This document shows positions 52,275-60,988 of a stretch of 61,153 nt of DNA, piece by piece. Source of the stretch: Pseudonocardia xinjiangensis (GTDB taxonomy: Bacteria; Actinomycetota; Actinomycetes; Mycobacteriales; Pseudonocardiaceae). Positions within the stretch are counted from its first letter, which is position 1. Each line of letters starts with the position of its first letter. The translations under genes and the position numbers were made by a program. The stretch is taken from positions 1 to 61,153 of the forward strand of contig NZ_JAAXKY010000025.1 of assembly GCF_012911925.1 (NCBI RefSeq). The letters run 5' to 3'. The notes under the pieces were generated by a model. The model did no database searches. It was given only the letters and a program-made list of their open reading frames with translations, and had not been told where the DNA came from.

Positions 52275-54062
52275 ATGTCGCCGATCAAGCACGAACAGCG
52301 GGGCGCCAACGGCGCCGCCTCCAGCACCCACTATCTCGGCACTGCCACGGCCATGGCGGTTCTCGCCCGTGGCGGCAACGCGTTCGACGCCGCGGTCGCG
52401 GCGGGGTTCGTGCTGCAGGTCGTCGAGCCGCACCTGTGCGGCCCCGGCGGCGACCTGCCTGCGGTGTTCGTCACCGCGGGCAGCACCACCCCGCGGGTGC
52501 TGTGCGCGCAGGGCGTCGCGCCCGCTCGGGCCACCGTCAGCCTGCTGCGCGACGAGCTGGGCCTGACGATCGTGCCCGGCACGGGCCTGCTGGCGCCCAC
52601 CGTGCCCGGTGCCTGGGACGGCTGGCTGATCCTGTTGCGCGACCACGGCACGATGTCGCTGGCCGAGGTGCTCGGGCCGGCCCTGCGCTACGCGGCGTCG
52701 GGGTTCCCGCTGGTGCCGCGGATCCCGACCACGATCGCTACGGTCGCCGACCACTTCCGGGAGTTCTGGCCGAGCTCGGCCGCCACCTGGATGCCCGACG
52801 GCACCGTGCCCACGTCCGTCCACCGGCTGCCGGCGCTGGCCGCCACCTGGCAGCGGCTGCTCGACGCGGCCGCTGCGGCGGGCAGCGACCGCGAGCGGCA
52901 GATCGACGCCGCCCGTGACGCCTGGTACCGCGGGTTCGTCGCCGAGGAGATCGAGGCGTTCGTCCGCACCCCGGTGCGCGACGAGTCCGGCCGGGACCAC
53001 GCCGGCCTGCTCACCGCCGACGACCTCGCGGGCTGGGAGGCCACCTACGAGGACGCCCTCACCGTGGACGTCGGGGACGGCTGGACGGTGGCGAAGCCGG
53101 GCCCGTGGTCGCAGGGACCCGTGCTGCCGCAGACGCTGCAGCTGCTCAGGGACACCGAACTGCGCTACGACGACGGCGTGGCCTCGGCCGAGACGGTGCA
53201 CCGGGCGGTGGAGGCGATGAAGCTGGCTCTCGCCGACCGGGAGGCCTGGTACGGCGACAGCGCACCGGTACCGATCGAAACGCTGGTGTCCCCGGAGTAC
53301 GCCGCCGCGCGCCGATCGCTGATCGGCGAGAAGGCATCGCTCGAGCTGCGTCCCGGTTCCCCGGACGGGCGCGAGCCGCGCATCGGGGCGTACGCGGCGC
53401 AGCCGGGCGACAAGCACGGCGCCGGGGTGAGTGGGCTGGGGCTGGGCGAGCCGACGGTCAGCCGCACCGGTGTGATGCGCGGTGACACGGTGCACGTCGA
53501 CGTCGTCGACGCCGCGGGCAACATGGTCTCCGCGACACCGTCGGGTGGCTGGTTGCAGTCCTCACCCACCATCCCTGCGCTCGGGTTCTGCCTCGGCACG
53601 CGGGCGCAGATGTTCTGGCTGGAGGACGGCCTGCCGTCCTCGCTCGTGCCGGGCAGGCGGCCGCGCACCACGCTGAGCCCGTCGCTCGGCCTGCGGGACG
53701 GCGAGCCTCGGCTCGCGTTCGGCACCCCCGGCGGCGACCAGCAGGACCAGTGGCAGCTGTGCTTCTGGCTCGCCCACACTGTGGGCGGCCTGGACCTGCA
53801 GGCGGCGATCGACTCGCCGGCCTGGCACAGCACGGCGTTCCCGTCGTCGTTCGCGCCGCGCGGGTGGGAGCCCGGCGGGCTCGTGGTCGAGTCCCGGCTC
53901 GGCGCAGCCACCCTGGCCGAGCTGAGCCGCCGCGGTCACGTGGTCACCGACCAGGGCGAATGGGCACTCGGCCGGATGTGCGCGGTGGGACGCGGCGACG
54001 GCCCGCTGCTGCGTGCGGCGGCGGACACCCGCAGCGGAGTGGGTGCCGCCTCGGCGTTCTGA
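52275..54062 (+). CDS. gamma-glutamyltransferase family protein
   Basis: 595 residues from ATG 52275. Ntn hydrolase: large-subunit part with GGNAFDAAVAAGFVLQVVEP and GPGGDLPAVFV; autoprocessing/nucleophile Thr in VMRGDTVHVDVVDAAGNMVS; small-subunit RPRTTLSPSLGLRDGEPRLA and GTPGGDQQDQWQ. No signal peptide, so probably cytoplasmic, in the GGT/cephalosporin-acylase subgroup. Ends at a strong hairpin. Confidence 0.92.
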   Translation: MSPIKHEQRGANGAASSTHYLGTATAMAVLARGGNAFDAAVAAGFVLQVVEPHLCGPGGDLPAVFVTAGSTTPRVLCAQGVAPARATVSLLRDELGLTIVPGTGLLAPTVPGAWDGWLILLRDHGTMSLAEVLGPALRYAASGFPLVPRIPTTIATVADHFREFWPSSAATWMPDGTVPTSVHRLPALAATWQRLLDAAAAAGSDRERQIDAARDAWYRGFVAEEIEAFVRTPVRDESGRDHAGLLTADDLAGWEATYEDALTVDVGDGWTVAKPGPWSQGPVLPQTLQLLRDTELRYDDGVASAETVHRAVEAMKLALADREAWYGDSAPVPIETLVSPEYAAARRSLIGEKASLELRPGSPDGREPRIGAYAAQPGDKHGAGVSGLGLGEPTVSRTGVMRGDTVHVDVVDAAGNMVSATPSGGWLQSSPTIPALGFCLGTRAQMFWLEDGLPSSLVPGRRPRTTLSPSLGLRDGEPRLAFGTPGGDQQDQWQLCFWLAHTVGGLDLQAAIDSPAWHSTAFPSSFAPRGWEPGGLVVESRLGAATLAELSRRGHVVTDQGEWALGRMCAVGRGDGPLLRAAADTRSGVGAASAF

Positions 54063-54069
54063 CCCGGCC

Positions 54070-54102
54070 GCGCACCCGCACCGGACTCCGGTGCGGGTGC
54101 GC
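54070..54102 (+). terminator. strong hairpin after gamma-glutamyltransferase gene
   Basis: GCGCACCCGCACCGGA at 54070-54085 and TCCGGTGCGGGTGCGC at 54087-54102 pair fully, with the innermost bases forming the loop. It begins 8 bases past the stop. Confidence 0.75.
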
Positions 54103-54149
54103 CGCCGCGGCCGGCCCCGGGCGTGGAACTTGATGTTGTAACGTCATAC

Positions 54150-54164
54150 TGGAACGACGTTCCA
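54150..54164. promoter_or_regulatory. TetR operator candidate
   Basis: TGGAACG-A-CGTTCCA, perfect 7-bp arms around one base, ending directly at GTG 54165. The surrounding AACGTCATACTGGAACG is also AT-richer than the genome, as promoters are. It fits autoregulation by the TetR protein that follows. Confidence 0.6.
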
Positions 54165-54809
54165 GTGGAGGGTTCCATCAATACGCGCCGACGCAATACC
54201 GTCCGTAGCGAGCGGGCTCGGGCCACCCGTGCCCGCATCGTGGAGGCAGCCGGAGCGCTGTTCGTGCGCGACGGCTATCTCGAGACCACGATGGCCGGCA
54301 TCGCGCGGGAGGCCGGCGTCGCGGTGCAGACGCTGTACCTGTCCTTCGGGAGCAAGGTGGCCGTTCTGGAGGCCGCGCTCGGCCTCGACCCGGAGGATCG
54401 GCCCGGTGACGAGGTCGGGCAGCTCACGGCGGAGCCGGACGGGCTCCGCGCGCTGGGCCACCACGTGGCCGCCACCGTGTCGGCCATCGAGCGGACCCAC
54501 CCGCTGGACACCGTGCTGCGTGCCGCGGCGGCCGATCCCGAGCTCGCGGAGCTGCTGGACCGGACCAGGCGCGCCGTGCTCGCCCGGCACGCCCAGGCGG
54601 TCGACGAGCTGGCCGAGAAGCCCGGCTTCACCGACCGGATCTCCCTGCAGCGAGCCACGGACGTCGTCGCCGCCCTGCTGGCGCCGGAGACGTACGGCCT
54701 GCTCGTCGTGGGCCAGGGATGGACGCCACCGGACTGGGCGGAGTGGGTGTGCCGGCACCTGGCCGCCGATCTCTTCCCGGGGGACGGTCGGGAGCCGGTG
54801 CCACACTGA
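54165..54809 (+). CDS. TetR-family regulator
   Basis: 214 residues if GTG 54165 is used; the frame is open to 54123. HTH domain RIVEAAGALFVRDGYLETTM, IAREAGVAVQTLYLSFGSK is textbook TetR, followed by an all-helical ligand domain. No ribosome site precedes GTG 54165, so the message may be leaderless or start elsewhere in frame. An operator-like palindrome touches the start. The MGMT gene follows 4 bases later, so both probably share a transcript. Confidence 0.88.
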   Translation: MEGSINTRRRNTVRSERARATRARIVEAAGALFVRDGYLETTMAGIAREAGVAVQTLYLSFGSKVAVLEAALGLDPEDRPGDEVGQLTAEPDGLRALGHHVAATVSAIERTHPLDTVLRAAAADPELAELLDRTRRAVLARHAQAVDELAEKPGFTDRISLQRATDVVAALLAPETYGLLVVGQGWTPPDWAEWVCRHLAADLFPGDGREPVPH

Positions 54810-54813
54810 GCTC

Positions 54814-55347
54814 GTGGCCATCGTCCGCACCGTCGTCCCCGCCCCCGGGCCGATCCGTGCCCTCACACTCGGTGTCTCCGACGCCGGTCTCGTGCTCGTG
54901 GCGTTCGGCGACCGTCCCGAGACGGTCGACCGGATGGCGGCGCGGCTCGGAGAGTCCGTCGTCGACGGCGCCGGGGGAACGGCGGCCGAGCAGGTCGCGG
55001 AGTACTTCTCGGGCGTCCGGCGGGTGTTCGACGTCCCCCTCGACTGGAGGCTCACCCACGGCTGGCAGCGCACGGTCCTGCAGGCGTTGTACGACACCGT
55101 GCCGTTCGGGAGCACGGTGACCTACGGGGAACTGGCGGCCAGAAGCACCGACACCCCCCGCGGCCACACGGCTGCGAGGGGTGTCGGGGCGATCATGGGG
55201 TCGAACCCGCTGCCGGTGGTGGTGCCCTGCCACCGGGTCCTGGGTGCCGACTCCCTCGGTGGGTTCGGCGGGGGCCGCGCCACCAAGGAGTGGCTGCTCG
55301 CCCTGGAGGGGGTGCTCACCCCGGCCCTGGACTTCGGGCCGGAGTGA
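54814..55347 (+). CDS. methylated-DNA-protein cysteine methyltransferase
   Basis: 177 residues from GTG 54814. Ada/MGMT C-terminal domain: QRTVLQALYDTVPFGSTVTY helix, GAIMGSNPLPVVVPCHRVLG with the acceptor Cys, and GGFGGGRATKEWLLALEG. Repairs O6-alkylguanine by suicide transfer. It carries only a degenerate N-terminal domain. Likely co-regulated with the TetR gene. Confidence 0.95.
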   Translation: MAIVRTVVPAPGPIRALTLGVSDAGLVLVAFGDRPETVDRMAARLGESVVDGAGGTAAEQVAEYFSGVRRVFDVPLDWRLTHGWQRTVLQALYDTVPFGSTVTYGELAARSTDTPRGHTAARGVGAIMGSNPLPVVVPCHRVLGADSLGGFGGGRATKEWLLALEGVLTPALDFGPE

Positions 55348-55354
55348 GCCCCGC

Positions 55355-56155
55355 TCAGGTGCGGACGGCCTGGATGTCGATGTCGATCCGCAGTGTGCGG
55401 CCCACGGTGAGGAGGCCGGCGAGCACCGACTGGTTCCAGTCGATGGCGAAGTCGTCCCGCGACACCTCGGTGGTCGCCGAGAACGCGGCGCGGACCTCGC
55501 CGGTGAGGCCGGGACCGGTGCCGTGGTACTCCACCCGCAGGGGCACCGGTGCACTCACGTCCTTGAGCGTGAGCAGGCCCTCCACCACCCAGTGGGTGGC
55601 GTCGAGCCGGCGCAGGCCGTCGCTCTTGTAACGGATCTCCGGGTACCGCAGCACGTCGAGGAAGTCCGGGCTGCGCAGGTGCTCGTCCCGCATCTCCTCG
55701 GCGGTGTCCACGCCCGTGGGGTCGATGAGCACCTCGACCGAGCTGTTCTCCAGCGGGTCGGCCACCTGGACGTGGCCGCTGAAGCGGCGCAGCCGCCCGT
55801 GGATGCGGCCCAGCCCGATGTGCAGCGCGGTGGCCTGGATGCTCGAGTGCACCGGGTCGATCGTCCAGGTGCCCGGGGCGGGCAGGATCGCACCGCCCGC
55901 CCTGGGCAGCTGGAGCTCCCCGAGCGCGGTGACCGGTTCAGCCCCGACGGACACGGTGCGCGCCAGCGGGTCGTGCCCCGGCGCCGCGACGATCACGGTG
56001 TACGGGCCGGCCGGCAGCCCCTCGATGACGACCCGACCGTCGGGTCCGCTGGAGCCACGGGCCCGCTGCACGCCGCCCGCGTCGACGGCCGTGAGGGTGC
56101 CGCCCGCCACCGGCCAGCCGTCGAGGGTGGTCAGCTGGCCGGTCAGGGCGCTCAC
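55355..56155 (-). CDS. YceI-domain protein with carboxypeptidase-regulatory-like head
   Basis: 266 residues. N-terminal ~85 residues form a carboxypeptidase regulatory-like beta domain (LDGWPVAGGTLTAVDAGGVQ, GRVVIEGLPAGPYTVIVAA), then a YceI lipocalin-like barrel (WTIDPVHSSIQATALHIGLG, SPDFLDVLRYPEIRYKSD, HWVVEGLLTLKDVSAPVPLR) that binds isoprenoid-type lipids in relatives. No signal peptide. Its GTG start overlaps the upstream MFS stop by 4 bases, so it is coupled. Confidence 0.9.
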   Translation of the reverse strand: MSALTGQLTTLDGWPVAGGTLTAVDAGGVQRARGSSGPDGRVVIEGLPAGPYTVIVAAPGHDPLARTVSVGAEPVTALGELQLPRAGGAILPAPGTWTIDPVHSSIQATALHIGLGRIHGRLRRFSGHVQVADPLENSSVEVLIDPTGVDTAEEMRDEHLRSPDFLDVLRYPEIRYKSDGLRRLDATHWVVEGLLTLKDVSAPVPLRVEYHGTGPGLTGEVRAAFSATTEVSRDDFAIDWNQSVLAGLLTVGRTLRIDIDIQAVRT

Positions 56156-59067
56156 CGGACACCGCCGGCGTCGAACGGCTCGAACAGGTGCTCCGAGGGG
56201 GGCGCCGCGTTCGGGCCTGCCGGGTTCTGTCCGGCCGGGTTCTGTCCGGCCGGGTTCGGGTTCGCCGGGTTCGGCGCGCCGAGCTGCACCACGGTGGAGG
56301 CCTGTGCTCCCGCCGAGATGTGCACCACCTGTGCCACGGGCGCGTATCCGCTGGCGGTCAGGGTGTAGGTGCCCTCGGCGAGGTCCTCGAACGTGAACGA
56401 ACCGTCCGGTCCGGTGACCGCGGAGCCGACGACCGTCCCGGTGGCGTCCACGAGCGTGGCCATGGCCTCGGCCACCCCACGACCGTTGCTCGCCGCGGTG
56501 ACCGTGCCGAGCAGGCGGGAGCGCCGTGGTAGCTCGAGGTCGCGCTCGATCGTCGCGCCGACGGCGAGTCGCACGCTCACGGCGACGGGCTGGTGGCCGG
56601 GGCTCGCGGCCGTCAGCGTGTAGCTGCCGTCGGGCACGCCCACCAGCTGGAAGCGGCCGTCGGCGTCGGTGACCCGCGCCGCGGCGACGTCGCCGCGCGC
56701 ATCGATCAGGGTGACCGCGGCTCCGGCCACCGCCCGGGTGCCCGAGATCAGGTCCGGGGTGCGCACCGTGCCGACCACGCCGCTCGAGCCGCTGAGCGCG
56801 ACGTCGTGGCGGGCCGGGGTGCCGCCGACGGCGACCATGGCCGCGTGCGGCTGGTACGTGCCGGCCGCGGCGACCACGAGGTACGTGCCGCCGGTGCGCA
56901 GGTCCACGCGGTAGTACCCGTCGTGGCCCGTGGTGGTGCGGGCCTCCTGGCGGCCTGCCGGGTCGGCGACGGTGACGACGACCTGCGGCAGCCCGAGTCC
57001 GTCGCTGCGCGACACCGTGCCGTACACGGCAGGCCCGTTGTCGGTGGCCGGTCGGTCGGCAGGCATCCCGGCGGCGGCCGGGTAGCCGGGGACCTGGGTG
57101 GCGTGCGTCTGCTCGTGGACCGGTGCCGGGACCGCGTCGGGCACGTGGTGTCCGTTGGCCGGTGCGTGCCCGTTGCCGTTGACCGCGGCCGCGAGCGGGG
57201 TGGTGTCCTGGCTCATCAGCGCGTGTCGCCCGCCGGACCCGTTGTGGGTCGCCGCGTTGTACGCCGCCGCGCGGCTGGCCATGTCGGGCGGCGCCGCGGG
57301 AGTGTGGGCGGCGTCGGAGCTCGTGACCTGTGCGGTCGCCCCCTCGGCCGACATCGACGATCCGGCGGGCCCGGCCTCGGCCAGCCCGGCATCCTCCATC
57401 GCCCTTGCCTGTGCACCGGACATCGTGCGCAACGGGAGCTCCTTGATGAACAGCACGAACACGAACGCGACCATCAGCACGAACGCGACGATGAGGAAGG
57501 TCGCGGTCATCGAGTCGGAGAAGCCTGCGAGGAACGGCCGGGCCAGCCGCGCGTCGATCTGCTGCAGGAACGAGGAGTCGTTCAGGACGCTGGACGCGCC
57601 ACCGTCACCACCGCCGGACAGGGCGGCGATCACGGGCTGGTTGACCGGGTTGGCACGCACGGCCGGGTCGGCGAGCGCGGCCTGGAACTGCGGGGTGGTG
57701 GAGGCCTTGCGGAACTCGTCGGAGATGTTGCCGGTGACCGTGCTGAACACGATCGACAGGAAGATCGCGACGCCGATCGTGCCGCCCAGCTGCCGGAAGA
57801 ACGTGGTGGACGCCGTAGCCACGCCCATGTCCCGCGCCGGCACCGCGTTCTGCACGGCCAGCACGAGGGTCTGCATGGAGAGACCCAGCCCGAGGCCGAA
57901 CATCAGCATGTAGAGGTCGAGCTCCCACAGCGGGATGTCGACGTTGACGCGGAAGTGCATGAGCAGCATGGCGCCGACCATCAGAGCGACGCCGATGATC
58001 GGGAAGATCTTGTAGCGGCCGGTGCGTGAGGTGATCTGCCCGGAGACGATCGACGAGATCATGATCCCGGCCACGAGCGGGAGCGTCAGGAAGCCCGCTT
58101 CCGTCGGGGTGGCGCCGTGCACGATCTGCAGGAACTGGGGCAGCAGCGAGATGCCGCCGAACATGCCGGCACCGATCACGATGCCGGCGGCCGCCGACAG
58201 CGCGAAGACGCTGTTGCGGAACAGCCGCAGCGGGATCAGTGCGTCGTCGCCGTAGTGCCGCTCGGCCACCAGGAACAGGACGAGACCGACGAGGCCGATC
58301 GCATAGCAGACGAGCGAGCGGGTGGAGTCCCAGCCCCACTCCCGGCCCTGCTCCGCCACGATGAGCAGCGGCACGAGGAACACCGCGAGCATGATGGCGC
58401 CCGGCCAGTCGATCCGGTGCGGCCGCGGGATGTGCGGCATGGTGAGCACCCGCGCCACGACGATCAGCGCGACGGCGCCGATCGGCACGTTCACCAGGAA
58501 GATCCAGCGCCAGCCGTCGATGCCCAGGATGGTGGTCTGGCCCGACAGGACCCCACCGATCACCGGCCCGAGCACGCTGGACGTGCCGAACACCGCGAGG
58601 ATGTAACCCTGGTACCTGGCTCGCTCCCGGGGCGGCACGATGTCGCCCAGGATCGTCAGTGCCAGCGAGAACAGACCGCCGGCGCCGAGCCCCTGCACCG
58701 CGCGGAACGCGGCGAGCTCGTACATCGACTGCGAGAAGGTGCACAGCACCGAGCCGACGATGAAGATCGTGATGGCGGTCAGGAACAGCGGCTTGCGGCC
58801 GTAGATGTCCGACAGCTTCCCGTACAGCGGGGTGGTGATCGTCCCGGTGATGAGGAACGCGGTGGTGGCCCAGGCCTGCAGGCTCAGGCCGCCGAGGTCG
58901 TCGGCGATGGTGCGGATCGCGGTCGAGACGACCGTCTGGTCGAGTGCGGCCAGGAACATCCCGAGGGCGAGGCCCACCAGGATCGTCAGCACCTGGCGGT
59001 GGGTCAGCTCGCCCGACGGTGCCGGCGCGGCCCTGGTGGCGGGCTCCGCGGCAACTTGGGTGGACAT
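56152..59067 (-). CDS. DHA2 MFS drug exporter fused to carboxypeptidase-regulatory-like domains
   Basis: 971 residues. Residues ~20-535 are a 14-helix EmrB/QacA exporter: LGMFLAALDQTVVSTAIRTI, LYGKLSDIYGRKPLFL (motif A), LGPVIGGVLSGQTTILG (motif C). The remaining ~435 residues are an Ala/His/Gly-rich linker and at least three beta domains of the carboxypeptidase-regulatory type (VYGTVSRSDGLGLPQVVVTV, GVVGTVRTPDLISGTRAVAG, LLGTVTAASNGRGVAEAMAT), ending in NPAGQNPAG repeats. Most family members stop near 520-550. The tail's side of the membrane is undecided; 14 helices place it in the cytoplasm. Confidence 0.93.
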   Translation of the reverse strand: MSTQVAAEPATRAAPAPSGELTHRQVLTILVGLALGMFLAALDQTVVSTAIRTIADDLGGLSLQAWATTAFLITGTITTPLYGKLSDIYGRKPLFLTAITIFIVGSVLCTFSQSMYELAAFRAVQGLGAGGLFSLALTILGDIVPPRERARYQGYILAVFGTSSVLGPVIGGVLSGQTTILGIDGWRWIFLVNVPIGAVALIVVARVLTMPHIPRPHRIDWPGAIMLAVFLVPLLIVAEQGREWGWDSTRSLVCYAIGLVGLVLFLVAERHYGDDALIPLRLFRNSVFALSAAAGIVIGAGMFGGISLLPQFLQIVHGATPTEAGFLTLPLVAGIMISSIVSGQITSRTGRYKIFPIIGVALMVGAMLLMHFRVNVDIPLWELDLYMLMFGLGLGLSMQTLVLAVQNAVPARDMGVATASTTFFRQLGGTIGVAIFLSIVFSTVTGNISDEFRKASTTPQFQAALADPAVRANPVNQPVIAALSGGGDGGASSVLNDSSFLQQIDARLARPFLAGFSDSMTATFLIVAFVLMVAFVFVLFIKELPLRTMSGAQARAMEDAGLAEAGPAGSSMSAEGATAQVTSSDAAHTPAAPPDMASRAAAYNAATHNGSGGRHALMSQDTTPLAAAVNGNGHAPANGHHVPDAVPAPVHEQTHATQVPGYPAAAGMPADRPATDNGPAVYGTVSRSDGLGLPQVVVTVADPAGRQEARTTTGHDGYYRVDLRTGGTYLVVAAAGTYQPHAAMVAVGGTPARHDVALSGSSGVVGTVRTPDLISGTRAVAGAAVTLIDARGDVAAARVTDADGRFQLVGVPDGSYTLTAASPGHQPVAVSVRLAVGATIERDLELPRRSRLLGTVTAASNGRGVAEAMATLVDATGTVVGSAVTGPDGSFTFEDLAEGTYTLTASGYAPVAQVVHISAGAQASTVVQLGAPNPANPNPAGQNPAGQNPAGPNAAPPSEHLFEPFDAGGVR

Positions 59068-59528
59068 CAGTTCTCTCCTCCTGGCCGGCGGCTGACCCGC
59101 CGGCCCGCATCCTGTACGTCGTCGGCGAAGCGGCCGAGCAGTTCGGCAAGGCGTCGGCGGGACTCTTCGGGCCAGCCGGACAGCACCGAGGCGACGAGCT
59201 CGACGCGCTTGCGTCGCCCGTCCTCGCAGATCCGGGCGCCCACGGGGGTGACAGCGAGCAGGTGGGCCCTGCCGTCGTCGGGATCGGCGCGGCGCTCGAC
59301 GAGGCCGGCGGCCACGAGCTCTGCGACCTTCCGGCTCACCGTGGAGGCGTCGATGCCCACGGCGTCGGCGATGGCACTGACGCGCTGTGGCCCCTGGTCG
59401 ATGAGCTGGACCAGCACATGGGCCACGGCGATGTCACCGCGGTGGCGGCGCAGCGCGGTGACGATCCGGCCGAGCCGGCCCACCTCCTGGGCGATGCGGT
59501 CGGCGATCAGGAGATCACTCTCGTCCAT
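59067..59528 (-). CDS. MarR-family regulator
   Basis: 153 residues from ATG 59528, with AGGAGG 5 bases before it. Winged helix IADAVGIDASTVSRKVAELV, AAGLVERRADPDDGRAHLLA. Its TGATG overlap with the MFS start shows coupling, so it probably represses the exporter operon and responds to a substrate of the pump. Two palindromic sites lie in the divergent gap. Confidence 0.93.
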   Translation of the reverse strand: MDESDLLIADRIAQEVGRLGRIVTALRRHRGDIAVAHVLVQLIDQGPQRVSAIADAVGIDASTVSRKVAELVAAGLVERRADPDDGRAHLLAVTPVGARICEDGRRKRVELVASVLSGWPEESRRRLAELLGRFADDVQDAGRRVSRRPGGEN

Positions 59529-59569
59529 CACGCCTCCTTCACCTGCCGTTTGCCTTCGCTTTACTAGCG

Positions 59570-59586
59570 TTGTTTGTAGCAAGCAA
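59570..59586. promoter_or_regulatory. MarR operator candidate 1
   Basis: TTGTTTG-TAG-CAAGCAA, an inverted repeat with one mismatch in 7-bp arms, 42 bases upstream of the MarR start. It fits the 16-17-bp MarR site type. Confidence 0.55.
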
Positions 59587-59591
59587 CAACT

Positions 59592-59606
59592 TGCTTGGGG
59601 CAAGCA
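59592..59606. promoter_or_regulatory. MarR operator candidate 2
   Basis: TGCTTG-GGG-CAAGCA, perfect 6-bp arms, sharing the TTGcTTG/CAAGCAa core with candidate 1. A further half-site TTGTTTGGGG lies at 59633-59642 nearer the P450 gene, so the gap may control both directions. Confidence 0.6.
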
Positions 59607-59688
59607 TGCTCGCGCGACGTCCGATCGGCAACTTGTTTGGGGCCTTCGTGCCGTGATTCCGACCACCACGTCCTCGTGGTCCGGTCGC

Positions 59689-60933
59689 ATGGCGTATTCA
59701 CAGGGCATGCTCGATGTGTTCGACCCCCGGACTTTCGCGCGAGGCGTACCGCACGACGATCTCCGGGTCCTGCGGGACACCGACCCGGTGAGCTGGCAGG
59801 ACGAGCCCGAGGTCGGCATCTGGCCCGCCGGACCGGGGTTCTGGGCCGTCACGCGCTACGCCGACGTCCGCCACGTCCTGCGCACGCCGTCGGACTTCTC
59901 CTCGTCGCTCGGGGCCACCCAGATCCGCGACCCGGACCCGGCCGACCTCCCGTTCATCCGCCGGATGATCCTGAACATGGACCCGCCCGAGCAGGTCCGC
60001 CTGCGCCGGCTCGTCACCGGCGCGTTCACCCGCCGCAGGCTCGAGCAGTTCACCGAGGTGATCCGGGAGCGCGCCGCCGCCCTGCTCGCCGCGGTGGCCG
60101 CGGACCGCCACTGCGACCTGCCCCGTGACGTCACCGACGACCTCCCGCTGCAGAACCTCGCCGACCTGCTCGGCGTGCCCGTCGCGGACCGGGCCCTGCT
60201 GTTGGAGTGGACCAACCGGGTGATCGGCTACCAGGACCCCGAGCACGGCCAGGTCGTCACCGACGCGGAGGGGCGGCCGGTCAACCCGCGCTCACCGGCG
60301 ATGCTCGCCGACATGTTCGGCTACGCGGAGGACCTCGCCGAGCGCAAGCGCCGCGAACCGGCCGACGACGTGATGACGGCGCTGGTGGAGGCCGAGGTCG
60401 ATGGCGAGCGGCTCACCGACGCCGAGCTGAAGATGTTCTTCTTCCTCCTGGTCGTCGCCGGGAACGACACCGTGCGCAGCGCCCTTCCCGGCGGGGTGCT
60501 CGCGCTCGTCGCGAACCCGGAGGCCTACCGGCGGCTACGCGCCGATCCCGCGTTGCTGCCGTCGGCGATCGAGGAGATGCTGCGGGTGCACCCGCCGGTG
60601 CTGACGTTCCGGCGCACCGCCACCCGAGATGTCGAGCTACGGGGACGGCAGATCGCCGCCGGGGACAAGGTGGTCGTCTACCACGTCTCGGCCAACCACG
60701 ACGAGCGCCGCTTCCCCGACCCGTTCCGGTTCGACCTCGCGCGCGACCCGAACGACCACATCGCGTTCGGCCAGGGCCCGCACCTGTGCCTCGGCGCCGC
60801 GTTCGCCCGGCTGCAGATGCGCGAGTTCTTCGGGGAGTTCCTGCGGCTGCCGCCCGTCGAGGTCGACGGTGAGCCCCGACGGCTCGTGTCGAACTTCATC
60901 AACGGGCTGACGAGCCTGCCGCTGCGCTGGTAG
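59689..60933 (+). CDS. cytochrome P450, CYP124/125/142-like
   Basis: 414 residues from ATG 59689 (ATG 59707 is an alternative). I-helix FFFLLVVAGNDTVRSALPGG has the AGNDT form typical of actinobacterial sterol and branched-lipid hydroxylases; ExxR in IEEMLRVHPPVLTFRRTA; haem Cys in FGQGPHLCLGAAFARLQ. N-terminus is LDVFDPRTFARGVPHDDLRV, also typical of that group. Substrate not determinable. Divergent from the MarR exporter operon and probably shares its operators. Confidence 0.92.
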   Translation: MAYSQGMLDVFDPRTFARGVPHDDLRVLRDTDPVSWQDEPEVGIWPAGPGFWAVTRYADVRHVLRTPSDFSSSLGATQIRDPDPADLPFIRRMILNMDPPEQVRLRRLVTGAFTRRRLEQFTEVIRERAAALLAAVAADRHCDLPRDVTDDLPLQNLADLLGVPVADRALLLEWTNRVIGYQDPEHGQVVTDAEGRPVNPRSPAMLADMFGYAEDLAERKRREPADDVMTALVEAEVDGERLTDAELKMFFFLLVVAGNDTVRSALPGGVLALVANPEAYRRLRADPALLPSAIEEMLRVHPPVLTFRRTATRDVELRGRQIAAGDKVVVYHVSANHDERRFPDPFRFDLARDPNDHIAFGQGPHLCLGAAFARLQMREFFGEFLRLPPVEVDGEPRRLVSNFINGLTSLPLRW

Positions 60934-60988
60934 CCGGCCGCCCGAAGGGGTGAGGGCGCCCGAGCAGGCGGCCGATACCCTCCGCGCC

